Translations under genes and position numbers: made by a program
Part shown: in pieces, positions 1-7,916 of the stretch
Layout of the letters: each line of letters starts with the position of its first letter
How positions within the stretch are numbered: position 1 is the stretch's first letter
The notes under the pieces: generated by a model
The model's database searches: none
The model's input: only the letters and a program-made list of their open reading frames with translations
Told to the model about the DNA's origin: nothing
Source of the DNA: an uncultured Bacteroides sp.
Lineage (GTDB): Bacteria > Bacteroidota > Bacteroidia > Bacteroidales > Bacteroidaceae
Assembly (NCBI GenBank): GCA_905198575.1
Contig: CAJKDC010000101.1
Span: 1 to 7,978, forward strand
Direction: 5' to 3'
DNA length: 7,978 bases

Positions 1-1526
1 CCCGCCGTATTGTATTTCGTGGTTGTACCCTTCACAGTTTCCGATTCCATATATTCCCCTGGATCATCAGGGGCAAGATCGGTACCAGGTGATAATCCTA
101 GAAAGCTTGCACTTACAGTAGTGGCTGCATTCGGAACATTCAAGGCGATGACATTAAAGCCCGTCGTACTGGGACAACTGGCATAAGCGACCTGATAGTA
201 TCCGTCACCGGCAGGATAAAGCTTAGTTGAATATTTATCAAGGTAACCACTGGCATACTCTCCTATGCCATCTATATCAAAAGTAGCCATTCGTGCTGCA
301 TAGTCATACAATTCCTGACTCATTATGCTCCACTGATTGCCACAATATAGCCGCATATAAGTAGAAATAGCATCTTCGGGATAAACAGACTGTTTCCAGA
401 CATTACTCACCGTTTCTATTCCATACCTTGCAGTCCAATAGGACTGAAGCCAATAACTGGCATAGCGCATCCATTCATGTTCAAAATGCCTGTGACAATT
501 GGACAGCCATACGTCGAAATGATAGTTAGCAAACAATTCACCAGGATAGTCCTGATAAGATTGCCATTGTGCACATTGTTCCCAAAATCCATTACCGCCA
601 TTACTCCCTTCATAACCATAACGAAAGCCACATTTCAAATCATCCGGATTTCCCTGTAATATTTTGTCACAATATACTTGATATTGGAAACTATGTCCGA
701 TTTCATGGGCTATAGTAGAACCTACCGGCTGGCAAGTACTTGGATTAACCCATAATGCTCCGATTTTATTATCATAACCTGAGCCTGTAGCTAACCACTC
801 GGTCTGGTACAACAAATAAATCTCCATCTTATATTTATCTAGATAAGACTTTCCCTCCCCTAATTGCGCAAACTTTAAGACTTCAATATTGGTTTTATAA
901 AACTGCTCTGCCTTTTCTAATAAATCATCTATGTCTACACGCAAAGCGGCATCAACGGTATCTGCATTCGGATTATCTCCAAAGCCGGCTTCCCAGAATA
1001 CAAAGAAGTGCTCACTTTGTGCAGAACGGAACCAAGACCATTTGGAATCGCTGCGTAACATATCCATTTTACTAAATTCTGCCGGCTTATAGTATTTGTC
1101 AAAGTCTTTAATATCGGCTTCGTCCATAATCAATAGGGAACTCCCTGCCTGACTGAGATTTATCTCTTTAGTACTATTTCCACACGCAATCGTTATAACA
1201 GCATATCGGTCATCTTTATTAGTGTTCTTTTTCAAAATCAAATTTAAAGTAACAAGTCCGCCAATTCCTTGTTTGGATGAAAGTGCCACCCAATTATGAA
1301 CTTCCGCTTCCTTGATTGTTGCTGTCCACGAGGCTAAAGCTGTGAATTTGATGGATGCAGAAGTATCTTCTGCATCCAATTCAATAGCCAATTGATCCTC
1401 TCCAATGGTAATCTTTTCTTCTTCTTCCCTCACTTTCTCATCGTCATCACAACCCATGATAAAAAATAAAAAGAACAAAGTCATCAGCAACCATTGAAAA
1501 GTATTTAGTAATTGATATTTTTTCAT
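1..1526 (-). CDS. BACON-domain surface lipoprotein with HExxH metallopeptidase-like (DUF6055-like) domain, 3' end outside window
   Basis: My own translation gives about 508 residues with no internal stop; the frame is still open at the left edge. Residues 1-26 are a lipoprotein signal (KK start, hydrophobic stretch, IMGC with lipid Cys26). It is followed by DDDE and a run of Glu, resembling the acidic export signal of Bacteroides surface lipoproteins. Residues about 39-128 look like a BACON domain (SWTATI, NWVALS, INLSQAG), an Ig-like fold often found in PUL proteins. Residues about 165-480 carry AHEIGH (His274, Glu275, His278), the zinc-binding HExxH motif, and Glu316 in FWEQCAQWQ, a plausible third zinc ligand as in gluzincins. 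The later HEWMRYASYW stretch also fits what I recall of DUF6055. Peptidase activity is inferred, not shown. ATG at 1532 is in the same frame and would add only Met-Phe; I chose 1526 because MKK is the usual lipoprotein start. It is the last gene visible in the operon, 17 bases (11 from 1532) after its neighbour. Confidence 0.88.
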   Translation of the reverse strand, partial: MKKYQLLNTFQWLLMTLFFLFFIMGCDDDEKVREEEEKITIGEDQLAIELDAEDTSASIKFTALASWTATIKEAEVHNWVALSSKQGIGGLVTLNLILKKNTNKDDRYAVITIACGNSTKEINLSQAGSSLLIMDEADIKDFDKYYKPAEFSKMDMLRSDSKWSWFRSAQSEHFFVFWEAGFGDNPNADTVDAALRVDIDDLLEKAEQFYKTNIEVLKFAQLGEGKSYLDKYKMEIYLLYQTEWLATGSGYDNKIGALWVNPSTCQPVGSTIAHEIGHSFQYQVYCDKILQGNPDDLKCGFRYGYEGSNGGNGFWEQCAQWQSYQDYPGELFANYHFDVWLSNCHRHFEHEWMRYASYWLQSYWTARYGIETVSNVWKQSVYPEDAISTYMRLYCGNQWSIMSQELYDYAARMATFDIDGIGEYASGYLDKYSTKLYPAGDGYYQVAYASCPSTTGFNVIALNVPNAATTVSASFLGLSPGTDLAPDDPGEYMESETVKGTTTKYNTA

Positions 1527-1543
1527 AAACATATCAAGTTTTT

Positions 1544-3031
1544 TTATTCGCTTACAGCACCTTTAATCTCAAAGCACAGATTTACAATCACTTTGCCTCC
1601 GTTGCAAGTAATGATATATTTCGTTGCAATCGTTGTACCGTGAGCCGGATCCACATTCTCCGGATGATTTCCACCATATAAATAGAGTTCTGTTTCACTG
1701 GTTCCCAAACTAACCCAACAAAGTCCATCTGCATACTTTGCTGACGCACCATCCTTTCCCAGCCAATAGCCCGGAACATCAGCAGTATACGAAGGGGCTT
1801 CTGTTGTTTCTTCACCACAATAAATCTTCAAATCTCCTGATACACGCGCCCTATGAATTTGATAAGTAGTCATTTTAAAAGCGTCCCGAAGTACTTCCTT
1901 TATATCAAATTGAACAGAACTATACGTATTATCATAAGCCTTAGAGAGGCTCACGGTCTGTTCCAGCGTCTTAGGGTCACCTGTAGGAGCTGTTTCCGGA
2001 TCATCGTAAGGAACAACATTCACTGTGATTTCTATCATGGCAATTTTGTTATTAGCTAGAATGCCATACTTCACTACCACTTGGTCACCTTCTACCATTT
2101 TACCCGGATTTTGCCCTATTCCAATTTCATCGTCCATCCACTCATCGCCACCATAAGAGGTATAAACTCGCGCATTATCACCAAAACCACTGGCAAATCC
2201 ATCCATATCATACCAAAACCCATTGGTGCCGGCATCCGATTCTTGTGCATAACTGCCATCAGCTTTCACACCAACATATTTTGCCTCTTCCATGGAAGAA
2301 ATCCCCAAATCAGCCATCACCTTACTAACGTCAAACTTAACATTATTCATATCATAAGTGCTGGCAGGATTGACATCGATACTTACCTTTTGCGTAGAAA
2401 CAATCGGAGCAGTAATTTCTTCAGCTCCGTGCGCCATCACAGTGATCACTACAGCCACCCGTTTCTCTCCGTATTTCAAACCTTCTATAACTTTAACTTT
2501 CTGACCATCTATCAAGTGCTTGGGGAATTGCATGACATTAAAAAATTTATCTTCCGTATTGTATTCGCAACACACCATTGCATTGTCACCCCAAGCCACC
2601 ACATTTCCATTGGCATCAAACCAGTGCCCCCAAGTAGCATTACTGTTAGAGGCCGTCATATTATCGGCATGCGTACTTCCTTCGATGGCAAATCCTTGAA
2701 TTTCGGGTGCACCGTCGTCTAATGCGATGCCTGCTAACAAATCTTCTTCAGAGATTTGAAATAATTCGGCAATTTTATCCAGTTCAATCTCTATATGGGT
2801 TCCGTCATAGGCCACTTGGCTGATTGTAATGTCTGCTTGATATTCCAAAATCAGATCTGCATTGATCTGGTTTTTCTGAACTTCTTTGATGGAATCCTGG
2901 CGAGCCATTTCATTTATTTCGTCTTGTGTCAATATATGCTCTTGGCACACATCGGTATTATCGTCACAGCTAATAGCTGCGATGCTTGTTAATAACCCCA
3001 GCACTGCAACATGGAATATACTTTTTTTCAT
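1544..3031 (-). CDS. Surface lipoprotein with three tandem DUF4859-like modules
   Basis: The protein has 495 residues. Residues 1-22 are a lipoprotein signal (MKKS, hydrophobic core, lipobox AISC with Cys22), followed by DDN. Residues about 33-60 are charged and probably helical. The rest reads as three related modules, roughly 66-205, 212-340 and 356-490. Each opens with a beta-strand-like segment, then an amphipathic helix (for example VKFDVSKVMADLGI), then a central motif: GHWFDANG..AWGDNA at 135-151, GFWYDMDG..GFGDNA at 271-287, and the weaker GYWLGKDG..KYADGL at 421-437. Each ends in a valine/isoleucine-rich strand pair. I assign DUF4859 from memory of this motif; the domain has no established function that I know of. 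No catalytic motif is visible. Lying 19 bases after the SusD-like gene, it occupies the place of SusE/SusF-type accessory binders, so glycan or glycoprotein binding at the cell surface is the best guess. The start is fixed by the signal peptide. Confidence 0.9.
   Translation of the reverse strand: MKKSIFHVAVLGLLTSIAAISCDDNTDVCQEHILTQDEINEMARQDSIKEVQKNQINADLILEYQADITISQVAYDGTHIEIELDKIAELFQISEEDLLAGIALDDGAPEIQGFAIEGSTHADNMTASNSNATWGHWFDANGNVVAWGDNAMVCCEYNTEDKFFNVMQFPKHLIDGQKVKVIEGLKYGEKRVAVVITVMAHGAEEITAPIVSTQKVSIDVNPASTYDMNNVKFDVSKVMADLGISSMEEAKYVGVKADGSYAQESDAGTNGFWYDMDGFASGFGDNARVYTSYGGDEWMDDEIGIGQNPGKMVEGDQVVVKYGILANNKIAMIEITVNVVPYDDPETAPTGDPKTLEQTVSLSKAYDNTYSSVQFDIKEVLRDAFKMTTYQIHRARVSGDLKIYCGEETTEAPSYTADVPGYWLGKDGASAKYADGLCWVSLGTSETELYLYGGNHPENVDPAHGTTIATKYIITCNGGKVIVNLCFEIKGAVSE
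1562..2836 (-). repeat. Three diverged protein-level tandem modules within the DUF4859-like lipoprotein
   Basis: The modules correspond to about 2417-2836, 2012-2398 and 1562-1966, each about 130-140 codons. They are aligned by the central G-[HFY]-W motif with a following Gly-Asp-Asn-Ala in the first two. The repeats are visible in the protein but I saw no obvious nucleotide identity, so the duplication is old. Boundaries are approximate and set by eye. Confidence 0.65.
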
Positions 3032-3050
3032 GATCTATCTTTTTATTGTG

Positions 3051-4769
3051 TTATTTACTTGAATAACCTTCATTCTGCTTTAAATTAAGGTTTGCATCCA
3101 ATGCCGATTTCGGAATAGGGAAATAATCCCAGTGCGTCTCAGTAGTAGCATCTTTGCAGAACCATGATTTACCATTGAACACATTGCGTCCATCCTGCAT
3201 CCTAAAGCGAATCAGATCTTGACGACGATGGTGTTCACCAACAAACTCCCATCCCAAATCATCCAACAAACCACCCAGAATGATATCATCTCCTCCTTCT
3301 TCTGTGAAAACGTACGAACTGCGGTCCCAATTAGCAAATCCTTCACATTGATATTCACGATGTCCATAATCATAAGTACTTCCCCCTTTCAGTTGAGCGA
3401 CAGTACGTGTCGCTTTTGCTGCCGATTTAAAGGAACGTTTGCGAACCTCTGTTACCAGATCAGCCGCTGTTTGTTCAGTTTCATCATTATAACCACCGAG
3501 GCGCAACAAACATTCCGCTTTTATAAACATGGCATCTGCCAGACGGAAGAACGCGACATCATTTCCATAAGTACCTTCGGTTCCGGAACAAATTTCACTT
3601 TTCACAAAGCGATAGCCTTCTTGTTGGTAAGCTCCGGGATTGTCAATGGAATGTACTTGTTTGTTATAATTCAAATAACCAGTGCCCGACCAGTCATCTG
3701 AACTGAAAGGAATCGGATCGCCTGCCTGCGGAGTGTAGGTACCATCCGAATTCTTCACTGCTTTCTTCTGGATTCCCATAGCCCATGTATCAGCCAAACG
3801 TTGGTCTTCCTCATCATAAGTATCAATAAATTGAGGAATAGCACAACTGCCATTTTGTGCACTACCCGTACATCCATAGGCTTCTAGACCGGATTGCGGT
3901 ACTGCTTTGCTAGACAAATAATTATGGGAAGCATGAGTGATGTCTAGAGGTATGGCAAAAATAACCTCGGGAGATGCAGAAATATCTTGACGGAAATTAT
4001 CCAGATAATTCTCAGCCAATGAGTAACCGCCTTCTTTTATTACTTCATTTGCCTCTGCATAAGCTTTTTCATACCAAGAGTTATCATCGGTCTTGAAGTA
4101 GGCATTGTAATTCAAATACAATTTAGCCAATACCATACAAGCGGCATAACGATTAGGATACCCGAATACATGCTCTGTTCCCAAATCATCTTTTATTGCG
4201 GTTAACTCAGATACGCAAAAATCAAACAACTCCTGAGCTGTAGCCTGCTCGGGCAGATACCCTGCCGGATGTTCCTGAGTGGTATCCAGCGGGACATTAC
4301 GAAATGCATCCAGTAACATATAATATACAGTTGCACGGATAAAACGGACTTCGGCTCTGGCTTTTTTGGATGATTCCGGCATGATATCCAGCGTCTTGTT
4401 GCAATAACCTAAACACTTGTAGGCATAACTCCAAAGACCGTCAATATGACCTAACGTATAGCTCCAGTCATGTTTATGCATATTTACATATAAGTCTCCC
4501 CATCCAATACTGATACGTTTAGGGGTCATATAGGTATCACTGCACTCTTCGTTTAGGTCAAAATAGCCGTTCCAAGCCCAATAAATATAACGAAATTGGG
4601 CAATAGCCTGTCCTTTAAGCGAATTTACATCATTTTCGCTATTGAAGTCTAAATTGTCTTCCGTTAACTCATCATAAAGAGTTTCAGACAAATCGGTACA
4701 TGAACTGAATGCCAAGCATGAACTTGCCGCCAGTCCCATTATTATGTGTTTAAAATTCAAACGTTTCAT
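3051..4769 (-). CDS. SusD/RagB-family nutrient-binding outer-membrane lipoprotein
   Basis: The protein has 572 residues, within the normal SusD range. It caps the SusC barrel at the cell surface and helps capture the ligand. Residues 1-24 are a lipoprotein signal (MKRLNFKH, hydrophobic core, FSSC with Cys24), followed by TDLSE. The N-terminal SusD-like half includes the helical TPR-type signature EVRFIRATVYYMLLDAFRNVPL at about 140-161, where the family usually has E-A-R-F-L-R-A. The C-terminal RagB/SusD part includes DVAFFRLADAMFIKAEC (404-420), the GEHHRRQDLIRF segment (511-522), and the typical end FPIPKSALDANLNLKQNEGY (550-569), so the gene is complete. Many exposed-type aromatic residues (W64, W66, W90, W102, W113) may serve sugar stacking, but I cannot say which do. 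The start is 14 bases after the SusC-like gene, the standard pairing. The ligand cannot be inferred from sequence alone. Confidence 0.97.
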   Translation of the reverse strand: MKRLNFKHIIMGLAASSCLAFSSCTDLSETLYDELTEDNLDFNSENDVNSLKGQAIAQFRYIYWAWNGYFDLNEECSDTYMTPKRISIGWGDLYVNMHKHDWSYTLGHIDGLWSYAYKCLGYCNKTLDIMPESSKKARAEVRFIRATVYYMLLDAFRNVPLDTTQEHPAGYLPEQATAQELFDFCVSELTAIKDDLGTEHVFGYPNRYAACMVLAKLYLNYNAYFKTDDNSWYEKAYAEANEVIKEGGYSLAENYLDNFRQDISASPEVIFAIPLDITHASHNYLSSKAVPQSGLEAYGCTGSAQNGSCAIPQFIDTYDEEDQRLADTWAMGIQKKAVKNSDGTYTPQAGDPIPFSSDDWSGTGYLNYNKQVHSIDNPGAYQQEGYRFVKSEICSGTEGTYGNDVAFFRLADAMFIKAECLLRLGGYNDETEQTAADLVTEVRKRSFKSAAKATRTVAQLKGGSTYDYGHREYQCEGFANWDRSSYVFTEEGGDDIILGGLLDDLGWEFVGEHHRRQDLIRFRMQDGRNVFNGKSWFCKDATTETHWDYFPIPKSALDANLNLKQNEGYSSK

Positions 4770-4783
4770 AAAGCTATATTGAT

Positions 4784-7700
4784 TTAAAAGTTAACATTTA
4801 AGCCGAAAGTAAATGAACGGGTAGTGGGATACTTGTCTTGATAGTCAATACCCGGCGATAAGAAAGCATTATCAACTTCAGGGTCCATGCCCGAATACCC
4901 GGTGATACAGAACAGGTTCTGACCTGAGATGTATACACGCAAGTGATTGATATACTTCCTGATAGACCCAGATAATGGCACAGTGTAACCTAATGTTGCA
5001 CTTGTCAGTTTTACAAAATCCCCATTTTCAATATGATCGCTCCATATACCTTGAGACATTGAATTTGACAAGCGTACCATTTTTTGTTTGCCGGTAGCTT
5101 CATCCATAACGGGTGTGCCGTCCGCATTAATGGCAGGATGCCAATCGGCAGCCGATTTCAGCCGGTTATAAGCAATGGAATTGTTTTCGTAGAAACTGCG
5201 TTGTGCGTTTAAAATCTGATAACCGAACTGTCCGGTAAATTGCAAATTTAGGTCGAAACCTTTATAACGGAATGTATTTCCCCATCCGGCATATATCTTA
5301 GGCAGGCCATTTCCTAAACGTTGGCGATTTTCTTCTTTATTTAGGTTTGTATTAAATGGCTTTACATTCCAACCACCATTACCATCGGAAACCTGAACCA
5401 ATACAAAGCCATCCTTGTCCACTCCAACCGACTTTAATCCCCAGAAATCTCCTAAACGATGCCCTACTTCCATGCAATGAGTTCCCACAGAAATAGGCTC
5501 GCCCACGCCTCCTACTTCTTTAAAGTTCTCAGTTTCATATAAGTCATTGGACAAACTAAGCAACTTGTTGCTGTTATGTGAAAGAGTCAACGTGGTATTC
5601 CATTCGAAAGCTTTGGTTTGCACAGGTATTGCATTGACTATAAATTCTATGCCTCGATTACGCATTTGTCCCACATTGGCAAGCGTTGTAGAATATAAGT
5701 TGGGTGGCACCGGCACACTATAATCGTAAAGCAAGTCTACTGTCTTTTTACTATAAACATCGATAGAACCACTTAAACGACCATTCAATACACCCCAATC
5801 CAAACCGATGTTTATCTCTTTCGTCTTTTCCCATTTCAAATTCGGATTGTAATTCTGCGTAATTGCCAATGTCTTTATCCAGTCCCCTTCCGGGCTCATA
5901 ATATCGCCATAAGCATCATAACCATATTTATATAATGACTTGTACGGATCACCGGGAATAACACCGGTAATACCAAAACCGGCACGTAATTTCAGATTAT
6001 CCAGCCAAGTAACATCCTTCATGAAACTTTCATTGCTGATCGTCCATCCCGCGGATATAGAAGGAAATGTTCCCCATTTATTATTATTACCGAATTTGGA
6101 AGAACCTTCCCGACGTACACTTACCATGAGGTTATATCGATTATCGTACCCATAGCTTACGCGACCAAAGAAACCTATAAGCGTATTATCATTTTTATAA
6201 GAACCCATTGAAGCATGCGGAGCTTTTTCATTTGTCAAGTAGGCGCCAGTCCCTAGGTTATTGTATAAATAGGCTTCTGTAGGGAAATCACCGTTACCGG
6301 CATTAAATCCATCATTCACTGTATACAAGTAGCTGTAACCTATCAAAGCATTGACATGATGTTTCTTTATTGAGAAATCATATTTAGAAGTTATCTCCAT
6401 ATTATCACTTCGCGTAGAACCTTCCGACTTGGAGGCATAACCGTTTACATCCTTTTGGGTCTGGTCATAATATTTGCTGGTATAATACGTTTCCCCACGG
6501 GTGATATTTTCTTTCATAGACAACATTACATTTGTTTGCCAACCTTTAATCGGTTCAACGGTGATATTACCAGTAAGGCGGGACCAGTTAACGCGAGTGT
6601 CACCGATTGTTTCATTCTGTATCTCTACTGGGTTATAATAATATAGCTTATTAAAATTTTCATTGTATGATCCATCTTCATTATAAATAGGAGAAGACGG
6701 GTTACGGATAATGGCTTGGCGGTACACATACGCATTGTTATTGTTGGTATAGTTTTGCCTACCATACAACATATTAATGTTAAATTTTAGGATATCATTC
6801 AAAGCATATTGAGTATAGTCCATCTGCATTTTTATATTGCGATTGTCACTTTTACGCATAATACCGTCTTCATCGCTGAATGTCACATTGGCTGAATAAG
6901 AAGAGTTTTTGCCTCCCCCATCAATAGCCAATGAATGGTTCTGCTTGTATCCGGCTTTGCGGGTCACGGCTCCTAGCCAATCTGTATCATAGCCTTCATA
7001 CTCAAAGGGGGTCAGTCCGTAGATGACGTCGTGTGTATCCATAAAATCGGCAGTCTTGAACCAGTCGGATAAAGAAACATAACCGGAATAAGAGACGTTG
7101 GCACGTGACTCCCGTTTACCGGTTTTGGTTGTGATGATAATTACGCCATTTGCACCGCGCGTACCATAAATAGCTGCTGCCGACGCATCTTTTAAAACAT
7201 CGATAGATGCAATATTTTCGGGGGCAACAGTTGTCAGAGAGCCTTCTACTCCATCTACTAAAACTAATGGAGTGACACTGCCGGTAATAGTGGATATACC
7301 ACGAAGCATAATGCTTGAAGTTTTTGTGGGATCGCCAGTAGAATTGGTAATGCTTAATCCCGCTACTTTTCCTTTAATCAGTTCAGCGGCGTCCCCTATT
7401 TTACCGATTGTAAAATCTTCTGCTTTTACTGAAGCCACGGCACTGGTCACATCTCCTTTACGTTGGGTTCCGTAGCCTATAACTACTACTTCGTCCATCA
7501 ATTCCGAATCATCCTGCAAAATGACATTTACTTTTCTGTTACTTCCTATAGTCACTTCTTGAGTTTTCAAGCCAAGATAAGAAATCACTAAAACAGACTT
7601 TGGGCTTTTTACATTCAATGTATATTTCCCATCTATATCACTGATAGTTCCGTTCGTGGTTCCTTTTTCCATGATACTAGCACCGATAATCGGTTCACCG

Positions 7701-7885
7701 TTTTTATCTTTCACAACACCACTTACTGATACTTTTTGTTGCTGCATTCTTTCAGTTCTCACTGTATTTGCCAGATCAGCAACTGCAAATGCAGGACTTA
7801 TACCAATACCACTTGTGAGCAAAAGACAGGTTGTTGCCCGTAGCAAGACTTTGCTGAGCAAGGTCCGGTTTTCATGTGTTTTCAT
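4784..7885 (-). CDS. SusC/RagA-family TonB-dependent outer-membrane transporter
   Basis: The protein has 1033 residues, a usual SusC length, and imports oligosaccharides or peptides across the outer membrane using TonB energy. Residues 1-34 are a Sec signal, probably cut after PAFA. Residues about 52-124 form a carboxypeptidase-regulatory-like (CarboxypepD_reg) domain (VSGVVKDKNGEPIIGASI, DGKYTLNV, VISYLGLKTQEV). A TonB-box-like stretch, DEVVVIGYGTQRKGDVTSAV, spans 131-150. The plug domain follows, with LVLVDGVEG at 207-215 and the SusC signature IASIDVLKDASAAAIYGTRG at 225-244, then GANGVIIITTKTGK. The barrel includes REGSSKFG, GTFPSISAGW and NVGQMRNRGIEF, and ends in TRSFTFGLNVNF with the terminal Phe expected for outer-membrane insertion. 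There is no STN domain between signal and CarboxypepD_reg, so it is not the type that signals to an anti-sigma factor; control by another regulator is inferred. The start is fixed by the signal peptide, with A-rich sequence just upstream. Confidence 0.98.
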   Translation of the reverse strand: MKTHENRTLLSKVLLRATTCLLLTSGIGISPAFAVADLANTVRTERMQQQKVSVSGVVKDKNGEPIIGASIMEKGTTNGTISDIDGKYTLNVKSPKSVLVISYLGLKTQEVTIGSNRKVNVILQDDSELMDEVVVIGYGTQRKGDVTSAVASVKAEDFTIGKIGDAAELIKGKVAGLSITNSTGDPTKTSSIMLRGISTITGSVTPLVLVDGVEGSLTTVAPENIASIDVLKDASAAAIYGTRGANGVIIITTKTGKRESRANVSYSGYVSLSDWFKTADFMDTHDVIYGLTPFEYEGYDTDWLGAVTRKAGYKQNHSLAIDGGGKNSSYSANVTFSDEDGIMRKSDNRNIKMQMDYTQYALNDILKFNINMLYGRQNYTNNNNAYVYRQAIIRNPSSPIYNEDGSYNENFNKLYYYNPVEIQNETIGDTRVNWSRLTGNITVEPIKGWQTNVMLSMKENITRGETYYTSKYYDQTQKDVNGYASKSEGSTRSDNMEITSKYDFSIKKHHVNALIGYSYLYTVNDGFNAGNGDFPTEAYLYNNLGTGAYLTNEKAPHASMGSYKNDNTLIGFFGRVSYGYDNRYNLMVSVRREGSSKFGNNNKWGTFPSISAGWTISNESFMKDVTWLDNLKLRAGFGITGVIPGDPYKSLYKYGYDAYGDIMSPEGDWIKTLAITQNYNPNLKWEKTKEINIGLDWGVLNGRLSGSIDVYSKKTVDLLYDYSVPVPPNLYSTTLANVGQMRNRGIEFIVNAIPVQTKAFEWNTTLTLSHNSNKLLSLSNDLYETENFKEVGGVGEPISVGTHCMEVGHRLGDFWGLKSVGVDKDGFVLVQVSDGNGGWNVKPFNTNLNKEENRQRLGNGLPKIYAGWGNTFRYKGFDLNLQFTGQFGYQILNAQRSFYENNSIAYNRLKSAADWHPAINADGTPVMDEATGKQKMVRLSNSMSQGIWSDHIENGDFVKLTSATLGYTVPLSGSIRKYINHLRVYISGQNLFCITGYSGMDPEVDNAFLSPGIDYQDKYPTTRSFTFGLNVNF

Positions 7886-7916
7886 ATACTTTTTTGTTTA
7901 AAAGGTTTATATTCAC
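7886..7916 (-). promoter_or_regulatory. A/T-rich leader of the SusC-like gene
   Basis: Read on the minus strand this is a T- and A-rich leader ending in AAACAAAAAAGTAT directly before ATG. There is no GGAGG-like ribosome site, which is normal for Bacteroidota, where A-rich leaders serve initiation. No promoter consensus was found in it. It is a leader by position rather than by a specific motif. Confidence 0.4.

Noticed and set aside
416..659. Short open frames on both strands inside the left-edge gene
   Set aside because: They overlap the metallopeptidase-like reading frame, which is continuous through here with a conserved HExxH motif.
1527..1543. Possible promoter or terminator between the last two genes
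   Set aside because: The gap is only 17 bases, with no hairpin and no TAnnTTTG; it is an ordinary within-operon junction.
2081..2722. Long plus-strand open frame of about 213 codons
   Set aside because: It lies wholly inside the DUF4859-like gene on the opposite strand, has no recognisable motif, and its composition (Ile, His, Ser rich) is that of an antisense shadow.
3219..3701. Plus-strand open frame of about 160 codons
   Set aside because: It is antisense to the C-terminal half of a clear SusD-like gene and resembles no family.
4770..4783. Possible regulatory site between the SusC-like and SusD-like genes
   Set aside because: Only 14 A/T-rich bases with no repeat or hairpin; typical tight SusC/SusD spacing.
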